A stretch of 64,000 bases of DNA, from NCBI RefSeq assembly GCF_002105155.1, contig NW_019029004.1:248001-312000 (forward strand), read 5' to 3'. Position numbers and translations under genes: made by a program. Of the stretch, positions 22,759-33,360 are shown in pieces. Every line of letters starts with the position of its first letter. The first letter of the stretch is position 1. The notes beneath the pieces were generated by a model that was not told where the DNA came from, did not search any database, and worked only from the letters and a program-made list of their open reading frames with translations. This DNA is from Lobosporangium transversale (Eukaryota > Mortierellomycota > Mortierellomycetes > Mortierellales > Mortierellaceae).

Positions 22759-25172
22759 ATGCTCCTTTCACCCGTAGACGACCCCTTTCCTAAGCAGCCG
22801 ATCCCTTCCTCAGTCACCTACTCTCGCTTCAGGGCAGTGCTCTTCAACGATCTTTTGGACAATAACCCCGTCAACAGGGCTCGAGCACTTGACAACATCG
22901 TTCAGGTCGTCCTCCAATGGGCTCACATCGTCACCGACAACAATGCCCTGACTGATCTTCTCCGTCCTGGATCCTTCTCAGCCGGGAGCGGCATCCATGA
23001 TAATCTGACCCCGCCCTTTAGCCCCGCAGGTGCAGGCGGTGCCACTTCAATCAAAGGAACACTCTTCCCCGGTAATGCCAACGTATCTGAATTTGAACAG
23101 CAACAGTATCAGCACCTCCATAACACCCTCCCCAACATCATGGATAAGCTCACCATCTCCACCCATCCACACCAACGTAATCCTGTTGAGGACACTGTTG
23201 TGTCGCCACAAACCCGAACAAGAAAGAACTCGTCCATGTCCATGGTCTCATCCTCATCCATCGCTAGTTCACCTGATCATTCAACTTCTTCCTCCGCCTC
23301 AAACGCTGATCTTGTCGGAATCCATCCAACAAACCCCTTTTCATCCTCTCCCCTGAACTCATCCTACCACTTCCAAAATGATCCAGATGTCCACTTCAAC
23401 CGTCCAATGCCGGATAAGCTCTCGCCTTTGGAAGAACGAGTGGCAGAGGTTGATGAGGCCGCTAGACTTTTGCGCCATCACATCTTGACCATTCTCCGGT
23501 TTTCAGTCTGTTGTCCATACAAGGATGTCAAGATCTGTCTTGTTGGTCTCTTGAACGAGCTTGAGGTATTTATTATTATTATACAGCATTTGATGAAACG
23601 AAAACAAAAGCAAAAGCCAAAAAAAAAAAAAAAAAGCACGCAGAGAACGGACCTTTTTATTTTTATTATTATTATTATTATTTTGTTCATTTATTGCTGT
23701 GTCTGTCGTTTATTTTTATGGTTCATTTGCTCATTCGTGCAAAACGTTCTCTTGCTTACGACAGGCCCTCAACATTCCAATCCCTAAACCAATCCACCCT
23801 TCAGCATCGTTTTTTATCGATCCAAAGGATATTTACATGCTTGACAGTCCAGAAAACTCGAGATGCACCTCCCCAACACTCTCACCAAAAGATCGGTCCT
23901 CTTCCTCCTCCTCACTTTCAACATTGCCCGTGACCCCGGCATGTCTTCCACCATCACTAGGTTGTATCCCTGATGAGGCAACCAAGCAAATCATGACCCA
24001 AACCTTTCTCAACTATGGTCGAACCAGCAACCTTTTCCGCATCTTGGCCTTCTTCCCTTCGTTCTGGGAAAAATTTGAGAGCTCTCAAAACTGCATGATG
24101 AACGGACCAGGGCCTATTCCAAAGCCATGGCGGTGCTATGTCGCAATTATGGTAAGCCAGCCAAAATGGTCTTCCATCTCACGTTACATTGATCTGGGAT
24201 AAAAGTGGATTAAATAGGGTGATAACCCGAGCAATATGGGATAGACATGACACCATTATGATATCGAATTGCAGAGCATGACGAACTAACCGTCCACGCG
24301 ATTCCATGTTCCGTTGCAACCTTTTTTTTTTTTTTTTTTTTTTTTTTTTCCCACTTTAGGCGGCATCTCAATATAATTGCCAGTACATGGTCTCAATGAT
24401 GAAGTTGGATTACTTGAGCAGCGGTGGAGACCCTACATGGCTTAATGGTCTCCAATTCACGACTCAAAAGATCAGAAATCTAGCTAAACTGAATGGGTTG
24501 ATGGCTCATCAACCTTGGTTACTTAAACCTAGGCACATTCAAGAGCTGGTCTGTCGTGAGTCGAACCATAACCCACACAATGTCTGGACCATCAGTGAGC
24601 TGGCTCAGGTGATGGTCATTCTCTCGACAGTCCACAGCATAAGTATGTTTGTTGCTGCCTGCGGAATTGTTCCAGAGATTGATATGGTAGGTGGTACCAT
24701 TGTGGATCTCTCAAATGTCCGAGCAAGAAGGAGCCAGGACGAAAGTATGAGTCCCCTGGCAATGCTTCCTTCTCCTCGATCAGACTCAGATTCAGCTGCA
24801 AAGTCCCCTAGTGGCGAGACTATAACCTCCACAGAGCAGACCCAGGATCACGCTACAGGAGACGATATAACGTCAAACTATTTCCACATCACTTTGCCCC
24901 CAGCCCCTGCTAGCAAGAAGACTTATGACGAGGCTACATCCAAGATGCATACTGCAGAGTTGATCAAACGACTGATGATGGAGCGTGATTCAGACTGTAT
25001 TGATGAGGATGTGGAGACTGAGGCGGACGAAATTCAGGATCTAACTGGTCAGAAACTCCCCCCAGGCTTTGAGGAGATTGAGGACAGTAAGTTGCATATT
25101 AGATTAAGCTTTCAAATTATGGCACCGTCTTTGCCTTCCGTCGGCTCACATTTATTTTTGAAATGGCTATTT

Positions 25173-25205
<33 letters not shown>

Positions 25206-25973
25206 GCCTTCCCGGCACCTGAGCCAAAGATCATTTCACCATCTATTTCTACCCCGCTCGCAGAGACAATGTCTAGCCAGGAACAGCCTGAAAAAAAGTT
25301 CCGACCTGTTCAAGAAGATATGAGCCGTTTCTTGGATATGGGATGTCAAATTGAGCCAGCCTTGTTCGACTGCAGGTCCAGCCGATATAAGGTTTATAGG
25401 GTGGATCAATTTAGATGGGAAGACGACGCTTCAGCTTTACTCTCGAAATACCTTCCAGAGCTCAGCGAGACTCTGGAGGATGAGTATGCGGAGACGATGA
25501 ACTTTACAGACCTGAGCTTCTTTGACGAGAATGCAGACAAATACGAGGGTGGTGTCGACACATATATGTTCCGAGAGGCAATTTGGTTCTACACCCTTCG
25601 CTTGTGTGGTCTGCTGAATCCGGAGTACAACTATCGCAACCTATCCAGGTTCTTGAACACGACTCTGGCGGCCTATATCCGTAAAGCCTGCCATGGTATC
25701 ACCATGGTTGAAACTCAGGTCTCTGTGGATGGATCGGATTGTCCCCAGACAACGCAATCTTATCTGTCAGACATCAACAAGATTGATAAGAACGATTTCG
25801 ATAACATGGGTTTTGAACTACGACCTGAGGAGCGTTGCCACATCAACATTATTGTTATGGAGGCTTGCAAGCAAGCTAAGCTCATGTATGCGTTGCGAGC
25901 TCTTGACCGATACGAGCGCAGAGACGAGAATGATGACGAGGAAGAGGACGAAGGAGCCGACGAACGATTCTAA
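22759..25973 (+). CDS. Sestrin family protein
   Basis: Stress-responsive regulator; in animals sestrins bind GATOR2 and restrain TORC1, and their N-domain has AhpD-like redox activity. Exons are 22759-23565, 23765-24151, 24360-25086 and 25207-25973, 895 aa. The ATG is preceded by an in-frame TAA. Sestrin blocks: YVAIMAASQYNCQYMVSMMK then GGDPTWLNGLQ and AHQPWLLKPRHIQELV (residues about 392-460), and the C-terminal HINIIVMEACKQAKLMYALRALDRY. Relative to animal C-x-Y-x4-H, Cys405 and Tyr407 are kept but the His position is Met412. It is much longer than animal sestrins (480-550 aa) because of Ser/Pro-rich insertions (about 80-215 and 480-610). It ends in an acidic tail. Confidence 0.9.
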
Positions 25974-26518
25974 TGCCATCGCAATGCCTATCTTTCCCAT
26001 TTTATTTTTCTTTGTCTTTTGTATTCTTTGATATTGCCATTATTTTTTCTTTGTTTCTTTTCTTTTTTCTTTTTTCTTTTTTCTTTTTTCTTTTTTTGTA
26101 ATCATGAAAGGCAAAAAAAGCCATTTACGAAAAGCATACATTTGTTGCGTCTTTATGTCACCCCACTCCTTTCTCAAGAGTTTATTGTTCCTTTTTTTCT
26201 TTTTTTGCTTTACATGTTCTGCATATGTTACTTTTTTTTTTTTTTTTTTTTTTTTTGCACATCACGCGTTTTACATAGCCCTCTTTGCTTATACCTCAAC
26301 ACGTATCGTTCATGCCAGTCATTTTTCCTCGTTCCCTTTGAACCGCCATTTGCTTTTATATTATATTTTTATCGAGTTGTTTAATAGTAGTCGATAGTCT
26401 AGTTAGTAATCATATCTTGTCTTTCCTTTCCTTCTATACCCTTTTGTCGAAAAAGTCATTAGTACAAATCTCATAAAATTAGATAAAAAGAGAAACTCAA
26501 TTGATGCTACTTGAATTG

Positions 26519-26553
<35 letters not shown>

Positions 26554-27693
26554 CCCTTGTCAAGATATGAGCATTCATTGACCTGTACAGAATTCGAATC
26601 GTAGAGCGCGAATATCGCTAAAGGAAGCATTTGAATACATTGATGGCAATGAAAGGGGAATCATCAGTATGATCACCGTTTCGGATGAAATTTCATAAAA
26701 AAGATGACAAAAAAAAAAAGAATCATGGATACACAACTTTGCCAATAAGAAATGACCATCTAAAATTACCAGGATGCGCAGATGGCACCGCCCTCTCCTC
26801 CTATCCTAAAAATGCCAGAATTAGCATTTCGTATGACTGATGGACATCATGTATTCCACAACAGGGCGTTGGTGCAATATCGTGACATTGGTTGATGAAA
26901 AGGATAGAAAAAAAAACTTCCTCGGAACATAGAAGATGCTAATGCCACAATACGATGCTTCTGCTTTTTGTCATGGTCATAGCCTACAGCAATACTTAAA
27001 TAGTTTGAACATGACGTTCATAGTCCAAAGAAGTATCAATAGAATACTTTGGTTGCGAGAAGTAACAGTAATCAACTCGGTCATAGCCATGGCAGAATGA
27101 GGGATAAGGATAACAATGCCCACGGATACATGGGCAAAAAAAAAAAAAAAAAAAAAAAAGGAGGTCTAGAAAATGTCGTGACAGTTTGCATCGCCACTTC
27201 GTGTCTTTAATTTTTTTTTTTTTTAGAACGGGGAGGGCTGAGGTTGGAAGCATGCGATCTTTGTCCCAACCAAATTCTCTCGACATCGCAGTCGTATTAC
27301 ACTGATGAATATAAACAACTGCTGTGTTTCCAAGAGCCTTTTTTTTCCTTTCGCCTTGGCAAGCACATGAAGAAGTAGACCTTTCCTCTTCTACTTTTTT
27401 CGCCTCCTTTTCAACTCCTTCTCTCTCTCTCCTCTCCCTTTTATGTGTCTTGTCCTATCCTGTTTATTAAAATTGTCTTGTTCAGCTCAACACAAAGAAT
27501 TCAGCACTTGTGTTGTTGCATGACTCTTTCCTCATCCCATCTCCTAAGCACATCGTTTTACGAACATCAGCTCATTCAACTCACCTTTCTCACACACGCA
27601 CGCACACATACAGAAAAAATCATATTGAGCCAAGAGGCAAACTATCCTTACTAATCACCACTATCACGCTAAATTACCAGTAACACCAGCATC
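25974..27693. other. Intergenic region between sestrin and membrane-protein gene
   Basis: No gene supported on either strand. Repeated TTTTTC pentamer/hexamer runs (26045-26098) form the sestrin 3' flank. Long T or A tracts occur at 26232-26255, 26522-26551 and 27135-27159. A CT-rich leader (27330-27690) precedes the next ATG. Confidence 0.55.
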
Positions 27694-30429
27694 ATGCTGT
27701 CAATATTCAGGCCAAGGCGGTTCCTACTGTGTGGTGTCCCCGTCACCTATGAACTCGCACTTCGTCTAGTTCTTCTCTGCATCACAGTTGGGCTGTTGAC
27801 TATTGCATCAATCCCCAAGGTGCGCTCCATTTTAGACCAAGTCAACGTGGTCTCTGTCAGTATGGTGAACACTTCTCGGATTCCTCCTCCGAACACTATC
27901 GTATGTGGTAGTCGATTAGAAACCGTCGATGTTGAGATGTACGACACCGGAATAGCCCATCCTAATGGTACTTTTGGACCTCCTACCGTCAAACCTGTTC
28001 CACCTGGTAAGTACTCATGCTACAGTAAAAAAGGCGCCACCCAATTGAGTTTCCTGAGGGGAAAAAAAAAAATAAAAAAAATAAAAAAAAAAAAAAACTA
28101 TAAACTATAAACTTTATTCTCCACAAGCGTACTTACTATTTTTATATTTTTTGTGGATTTGTAATTACAAAAGAAATGGTAGAGATCAGAAACGCAACTG
28201 AGCTTGATCTACGAGCTCAAGTTGATTGGCCCAAGGAAGGAAAATGCGTTCTTTTTCGGCCTCAAGGCCTTTACTTCGCAAGGCATAGCGAAGAAAACCC
28301 GGTAAGATAGGAGTGAATAGATATCTTTTTTGTGGCTCGATTATGTCAATGCATTCTTACTCATAATACTTTCTTTTCTATATTGGTCCTTTACAGCAAG
28401 CAATGAGTCGCATTATATTTGTGGTTCAAGCTAATGAAACCTTTACGGGAAATGACCCGCGTGGTCTTTCTATCGCTTTCTGGGTAAATAACCATCTGTC
28501 ATCCGCAATATTGTTTTATTATTTATAGGGATATATATCTATATACGATACATCTGCTGACTCACTAACTTCTTAACTTCAACTCTAGAACGACGATGAA
28601 ATTTTTCAAGAGAAAGAACCCATGTGGACTAACATTCGTAAGTATAGAAATATACCACGCCCTTCATAGGACTTATGCAAAGTGACCAATAGCTCATTTT
28701 GTCTTTGCAATATACTTTCTACACGCCTTTTTGGCACATCGTGTTTATTTCTTGATAGCTTCTATCAATACTCTTACATTCGTTTACACCGAGTATATCA
28801 AGCTAAACAAAAAAGACAAGCCCGAAACCCAATACACTCTTCAAAAGGTAAACGAAGGCTTTCTTTTTTGCGCACGTTTATAAAAAGAAGAGCGCCTTTT
28901 CTCTGCGAGCAATTTCCTAACATTTCATTTACATTAATAAATAGCAAAACCTCCTTCCCTCTTTCAAATTCAGTAACCGGGTTATTGGACGATTCATCAT
29001 CTCCCCAGATAACTTTGTTGTCACGAGATACATTGATAAAGCCAGTTATACATGGGTTGATCTTGCGGGTGCTGTTGGAGGGTATGCTTTTATTATTATT
29101 GAGCGGTTTGCTAGGTGCGAAGGGGGGTTTTTTTTTTTTACTTATATTGATACTGACTTGCGCGTTCTGCACGCGTCGCTTCTTCCATATCCCATTATTT
29201 CCCAATAATTTAGTATGGCCTCCATTGCTCTCGCCGTATGGATCTTTTTGTTTGGCAGCGGCAAGTATAAAAGCTGGGGTGTGATGCAACGATACATCTT
29301 GCGGACTTCTCCCAACTCACGCCACCACTACAAAAGAGATGAAATGCCCAAAAGCACTTACGAGACGGCTAAAGACTTTTTTAAGAAGCAGCTTTCAAAG
29401 ATGGATAGCAGTGCAGGCGCAGAGCTAGACAGTATGCCCTTACATGGGTCAACGATGCAGAACCCTCGACGCCTTTCTCAGCGTTACAGTACTATTATGA
29501 ACATGAATACAGCTGCAAATGCTGCTGTAGCTGTTGGGAGCTATGGCAATGGTAGTGGTAGAGGCAATGGTGGAACAGCATATACGGCGGTAAATAATGC
29601 CACACATTTGGGTATTGGTGATGATCTGGATCCTGGTATGCGCAGATACTCTATGGAATCCTCAGGACCTACCAATTATTACTTTACGGAACATGGAGCA
29701 CCAAGGACACAATCGCTGCAACCACTGGCGCCCATCAACGAAGATGAAGATGAAACAGAGGCGCAAGTGAGTGAATTAATTCGACTGATTGATTTGCGCA
29801 TAGATGAGCGCATGTGGAGCTTGGAGAGAACTCTAGCGAGGTATTATTTGGATGGATTTCGTCTTCGGGATTACTCCGTTCCACAGTATCACCTACAGTT
29901 GAATGAAGGACAGGTGCCTGGAGGAAATGGAGAACTTGCACCAAAGTATGAGCAAGGGCGTACTGATTCTGAAATGGAGGTCTTGCATAGCAGCAGCTGT
30001 AGCGACGATAGAAGCAACCAAGGTTTATACTCGCCATCATCCAGCCCATCATCTTCACCACCTATTCCTCCACGGCCTTCAATGGCACACAACTATCAAC
30101 GTTTTGGACAGACATCGTTGCCCACCGCTGTTTCAGACGCTGGTGCCCAGCCTAGGATCACAACAGTTGCGCCAAGCAAGGAAGAAGTCATTGCTATTGA
30201 AAATACATCACCATCATCCCACCCTAGCCAGAATGGCCGCAGAAATTTGGGAGAGTCTGAGCTTCCATTACGTAAAGACATGCGGGGTACGATCCGTAAA
30301 GCTGTGGAGCGGTTACAGAATGAGTGGCCTCAGAGTCGAGCTGCAATGCCAGTACCAGAGCCTTATGTCCCAAGGACACAATACCAAAGTAAAAGTGCCT
30401 CGAACAACAACAGTAGTAATAGTAATTAA
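27694..30429 (+). CDS. Two-pass membrane protein of unknown function
   Basis: Seven exons: 27694-28006, 28174-28301, 28397-28483, 28589-28637, 28759-28847, 28945-29081 and 29214-30429, 672 aa, all phases consistent. A basic N-terminus (FRPRRF) is followed by a membrane segment (about 21-41), then a roughly 215-residue domain with sequons NTS, NGT, NAT and NET that is likely lumenal or extracellular. A second membrane segment (about 259-281, LAGAVGGMASIALAVWIFLF) leads to a 390-residue cytosolic tail rich in Ser, Pro and Gly. The tail holds one helix-like block (VSELIRLIDLRIDERMWSLE). The family is not recognised; the topology is inferred from hydrophobicity and charge. Six short introns are packed into the conserved half and none into the low-complexity tail. 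Confidence 0.85.
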
Positions 30430-30814
30430 TCATAATATCAGAAGTGAAAGAAACGGGGGAGATAGGATAGGAAGGAGCGATCTCGGCTACACTGGCATCT
30501 CTCCCAGGCACGAAATTCTAGGACAACTTAGAAATGTATATACTTGCTCACATCCCTTTGGGATCTCTCATTAAAAGTTAGATTGTTTTTCAAGCTAATG
30601 CTTTATGTTTATTATTATTATTATTTTTTTTCATTGCCATACATAAAAAGCTGGATCCATCGGCTGTCAAAAAGTAGTTTTGTTTTTTCTTTTCTGATAA
30701 TAACGAATATCCTCGAGATTGTGGGGACTATTAGTACTACTCTATTGATTGTTGTTCAATTGCAAGTAAAGTGGTTTCTATATACATATAATAATTAGTC
30801 TTGGCTACATCATC

Positions 30815-31148
30815 CACAGTGCATCCCTACTCATAACCCACGTCAACATGCGTGATCCCTACGGAGGCTGTGGCGAGAGATCCTGCTTCTTATTCGGCCT
30901 GTTGCGCGCGAAAGTCATCTTCTAACCGCAGTCCTTAACCATAGAAAAAAAATAAAATAAAATAAAAAAAAAAAAAAAAAAAAAAAAGACATTCTCCAAG
31001 TCGTTCCTTTCCAATTACTGTGCGCTAACTCTCTGTTTTACTCTTTGGCAAGCTACCATCCTAATCGATTTCACCTCAACTGCTCGTCATTTACCTCAGG
31101 GGGCAGATCCTCTCCACTCCTGACACTTTTTTTTTTTTTTTTTTTTTT
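30815..31148 (-). mobile_element. LINE 3'-region fragment near the tRNA-Tyr pair
   Basis: Aligns by eye with 4250-4530: CCCTACGGAGGCTGTGGCGAG, CGGCCTGTTGCGCGCGAAAG then TCATCTTCTAACCGCAGTCC, and TACTCTTTGGCAAGCTACCATCC. An A-rich expansion (30942-30987) sits at the position that is AAAAAG in the 4.38-kb copy. It ends near a T tract (31127-31148). Same orientation as the LINEs at 2.6-10.6 kb, more than 20 kb away. Confidence 0.65.
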
Positions 31149-31370
31149 ATTCACAGAGACGTGCATATCTCTAGGGTGCACACACCACACCCATGGGTAT
31201 TTATTCATTTTCTAGTAGAGGGCCTTATACCAGGTAACGACGTATCTATCTATAAGATGGCAAAGGTTCGTTCTAAAAACTTCATATATATCAAAGATTT
31301 ATCGCGTCTATGTGTGGCGCGTTATTGCCACTAATTTCTATTACTAATCTTTACTTTAATTTTTTTCTAG

Positions 31371-31817
31371 CTAGGCCATCATAATATTGTATACTGTGAA
31401 ATATGCAACAGAGCGCGATGAGTATCGCAGCTCCCACGGCGCTGCCACTTCCAACAGTAATAATTCCAGACTCCTCCCTACTCTAGACTCACCTCCGCTT
31501 ATTAATATAAAGCTAGAATCATGTAGTCTGTAGGATACACGTTACTGCTTGTAGATGAAATAGAGGCTCCGTGCAAATAACTTCATCCTTTTTTTCTAGC
31601 TAGGCCATCATAAAATTGCAACAGAGCGTGATGAGTATCGCAGCTCCCAGGGCGCTGCAACTTCCAACAGTAATAATTCCAGACTCCCCCCTTCACTCTA
31701 GACTCATCTTCGCATATTTCCTTCGAAATAAAAAGCTAGAATCATGTAATCTGAAGATACACGTCGCCGCTTGTAGATGAAGGTGAAATAAGGACCCCGT
31801 GCAAATAACTTCATCCA
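31371..31817 (+). repeat. Direct tandem duplication, unit about 220 bp
   Basis: Two adjacent copies start TTCTAGCTAGGCCATCATAA (about 31371 and 31597) and end GTGCAAATAACTTCATCC (about 31590 and 31816). They share AACAGAGCG(C/T)GATGAGTA and CAACAGTAATAATTCCAGAC, and differ by scattered substitutions and small indels, so the duplication is not recent. No coding potential. The right end lies 45 bp from the first tRNA-Tyr gene, and a diverged inverted echo of its end is at 32160-32195. Confidence 0.8.
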
Positions 31818-31859
31818 AAAAAAAAAGTAACGAGAACACACCCGAAATTTAAAAACATA

Positions 31860-31942
31860 TCCGAAAACCCGGATTTGAACCAGGGACCTAGAGATGACAG
31901 ACAAACTACAGTCTCCCGCTCTACCAACTGAGCTATTTTCGG
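31860..31942 (-). tRNA. tRNA-Tyr (GTA) with 10-nt intron, copy 1
   Basis: The minus-strand gene is identical over all 83 bases to the plus-strand copy at 32060. Acceptor stem CCGAAAA/TTTTCGG with discriminator A; C1-G72 is the eukaryotic tyrosine identity pair. Anticodon GTA, 10-nt intron after position 37, T-arm CCTGG-TTCAAAT-CCGGG. A minus-strand T run (A5 on plus at 31851-31855) terminates it. Confidence 0.95.
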
Positions 31943-32059
31943 AAGTCTTGATATTGTGATCACAGACAAATATAATATTTACAACTGTGAAGCCCTTAAC
32001 CGCTTACTTGCGTGCTTCAAGTAATTTATACTGTTTGAATCTGAAGATCACGTGTAGTT

Positions 32060-32142
32060 CCGAAAATAGCTCAGTTGGTAGAGCGGGAGACTGTAGTTTG
32101 TCTGTCATCTCTAGGTCCCTGGTTCAAATCCGGGTTTTCGGA
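32060..32142 (+). tRNA. tRNA-Tyr (GTA) with 10-nt intron, copy 2
   Basis: Plus-strand partner of the inverted pair. Anticodon GTA at 32093-32095; intron TTTGTCTGTC at 32097-32106 between positions 37 and 38, the place where nuclear tRNA introns are cut by the Sen complex. The mature length is 73 nt. TTTT at 32148-32151 can terminate Pol III. The two genes point away from each other, 117 bp apart. Confidence 0.96.
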
Positions 32143-32217
32143 TAATCTTTTCTTCTTTTGGACGAGTGGAGTTATTTGCATGGAAGCTCCTTATTAATTT
32201 TTTTTTTTGGATTAATC

Positions 32218-32288
32218 TATTTGGCAACCTAGCTGCCAAATATGATCAGTTTTGAAAACTCTCCTTGGTAGCCCAGCTGCCAAATAAC
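32218..32288. mobile_element. Short TIR element, copy 1 (MITE-like)
   Basis: Begins TATTTGGCAACCTAGCTGCC and ends GGTAGCCCAGCTGCCAAATA, i.e. imperfect terminal inverted repeats of about 20 bp enclosing some 30 bp. The outer motif TATTTGGCAGC is shared with copy 2. No clear target-site duplication was seen. Confidence 0.55.
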
Positions 32289-32524
32289 ACCCTCATAAAA
32301 AAAGCATTTGTATGGTCTCGTACACACTGCTCCTCCTGTGGAAATAAAAAGAATAAATTATAACGGGGTGTTTCTTTATGGACATGTTGATACCTTGGTG
32401 CTGTAAGCAAAGTCACTCATTTCAAACCCAATAGTTGTCACTCCATCCGAAGCCGCTACCAGGCATCGAAGCGCAACTTATTCATATGGGTTTTACTCTT
32501 TCTGACAAACACTAATATTCGTAA

Positions 32525-33360
32525 TTATATGGTGAGTGCAACAAGGCGTAGTGTGCGGCCGATCAACCGTTTCAAATTAGTTTTGCAAAACACTATTTGG
32601 CAGCCCAGCTGCCATCTAAGTGTATGAAAGTTAGGTGGCTGCCCCAAAAAATAGGCTGCCAAATAAAAAAAAACTGCGAATACTGCGACAGTAAATACAA
32701 AGTGAGTGAGTCGGCCATTGCCGGCGACTATACTTGCGAAAATCGAGCCCGAGGTCGATGTGGTTTTTTTCCATAAGTCATAGGACTGAGAAGGTGTAGC
32801 AGGGGTCTGTCGTACTCCTTCATGATCAATCATGATTGTGCAGTTGCCTATTGATGCAGAACTCAGAAGTTGTATGTAGAGACTATCTTTGTGTAAATTG
32901 ATGAAGTATTCATTCCAAAGCAGTGGTTTCAGGAATGGTGGTATAATCAAGGAGGAAAAGAAGATTGGATCAGAACCTTTCTTGACTGTCCCCCACATGT
33001 CGCGCAGCGAGCCAGGCGGATACTCAGCGAATTGACGCAAACTTTCAAGAGACAGTTCGTAGGTTGTTCGTTCTTAATATACCCACAGGCAACGCTGACA
33101 AACAGAAAAGAGACGCTTTGGGGAGATTACTAGGATGGCTAAAGCATCGGTAAACGGTACAAAAAACGATCTAGCTTTCTTTCGTACTGTAATGAAGACA
33201 TACAAGAGGGCAGTCCAGCAAAAGCGGAAAACAAATGAGTCACGATGATGGGCCCTTTGGCAATATAAAAGGCCCACATGTCACTAATGCCAAGAGGGCA
33301 GTCTAAGTGACGTGGGATCAAGAGTAATATGGGGTATCCATCGTCAGCCTCGAAAAGACT
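32525..33360 (-). pseudogene. Unrecognised multi-exon gene fragment
   Basis: Two minus-strand segments join in phase: 33360-33156 (SLFEADDGYPILLLIPRHLD then CPLGISDMWAFYIAKGPIIV...) and, after an 84-bp GTTTAC...AAG intron, 33072-32525 (TTYELSLESLRQFAEYPPGS then LRDMWGTVKKGSDPIFFSSL...), with stop at 32525. The composition is protein-like over 250 codons, with a hydrophobic stretch (HFVFTVAVFAVFFYLAAYF) near the end. No credible start codon or upstream exon was found, although CAG at the 33361 edge could be an acceptor. The last 40 codons run through the small TIR element, so the native C-terminus is probably lost. The family is not recognised. Confidence 0.45.
32593..32662. mobile_element. 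Short TIR element, copy 2 (MITE-like)
   Basis: Begins TATTTGGCAGCCCAGCTGCC and ends AGGCTGCCAAATA, with an internal GGTGGCTGCC. Same terminal motif as copy 1. It lies inside the open frame of the unknown gene fragment at 32525-33360. The two copies could also be the two ends of a single 445-bp element. Confidence 0.55.
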
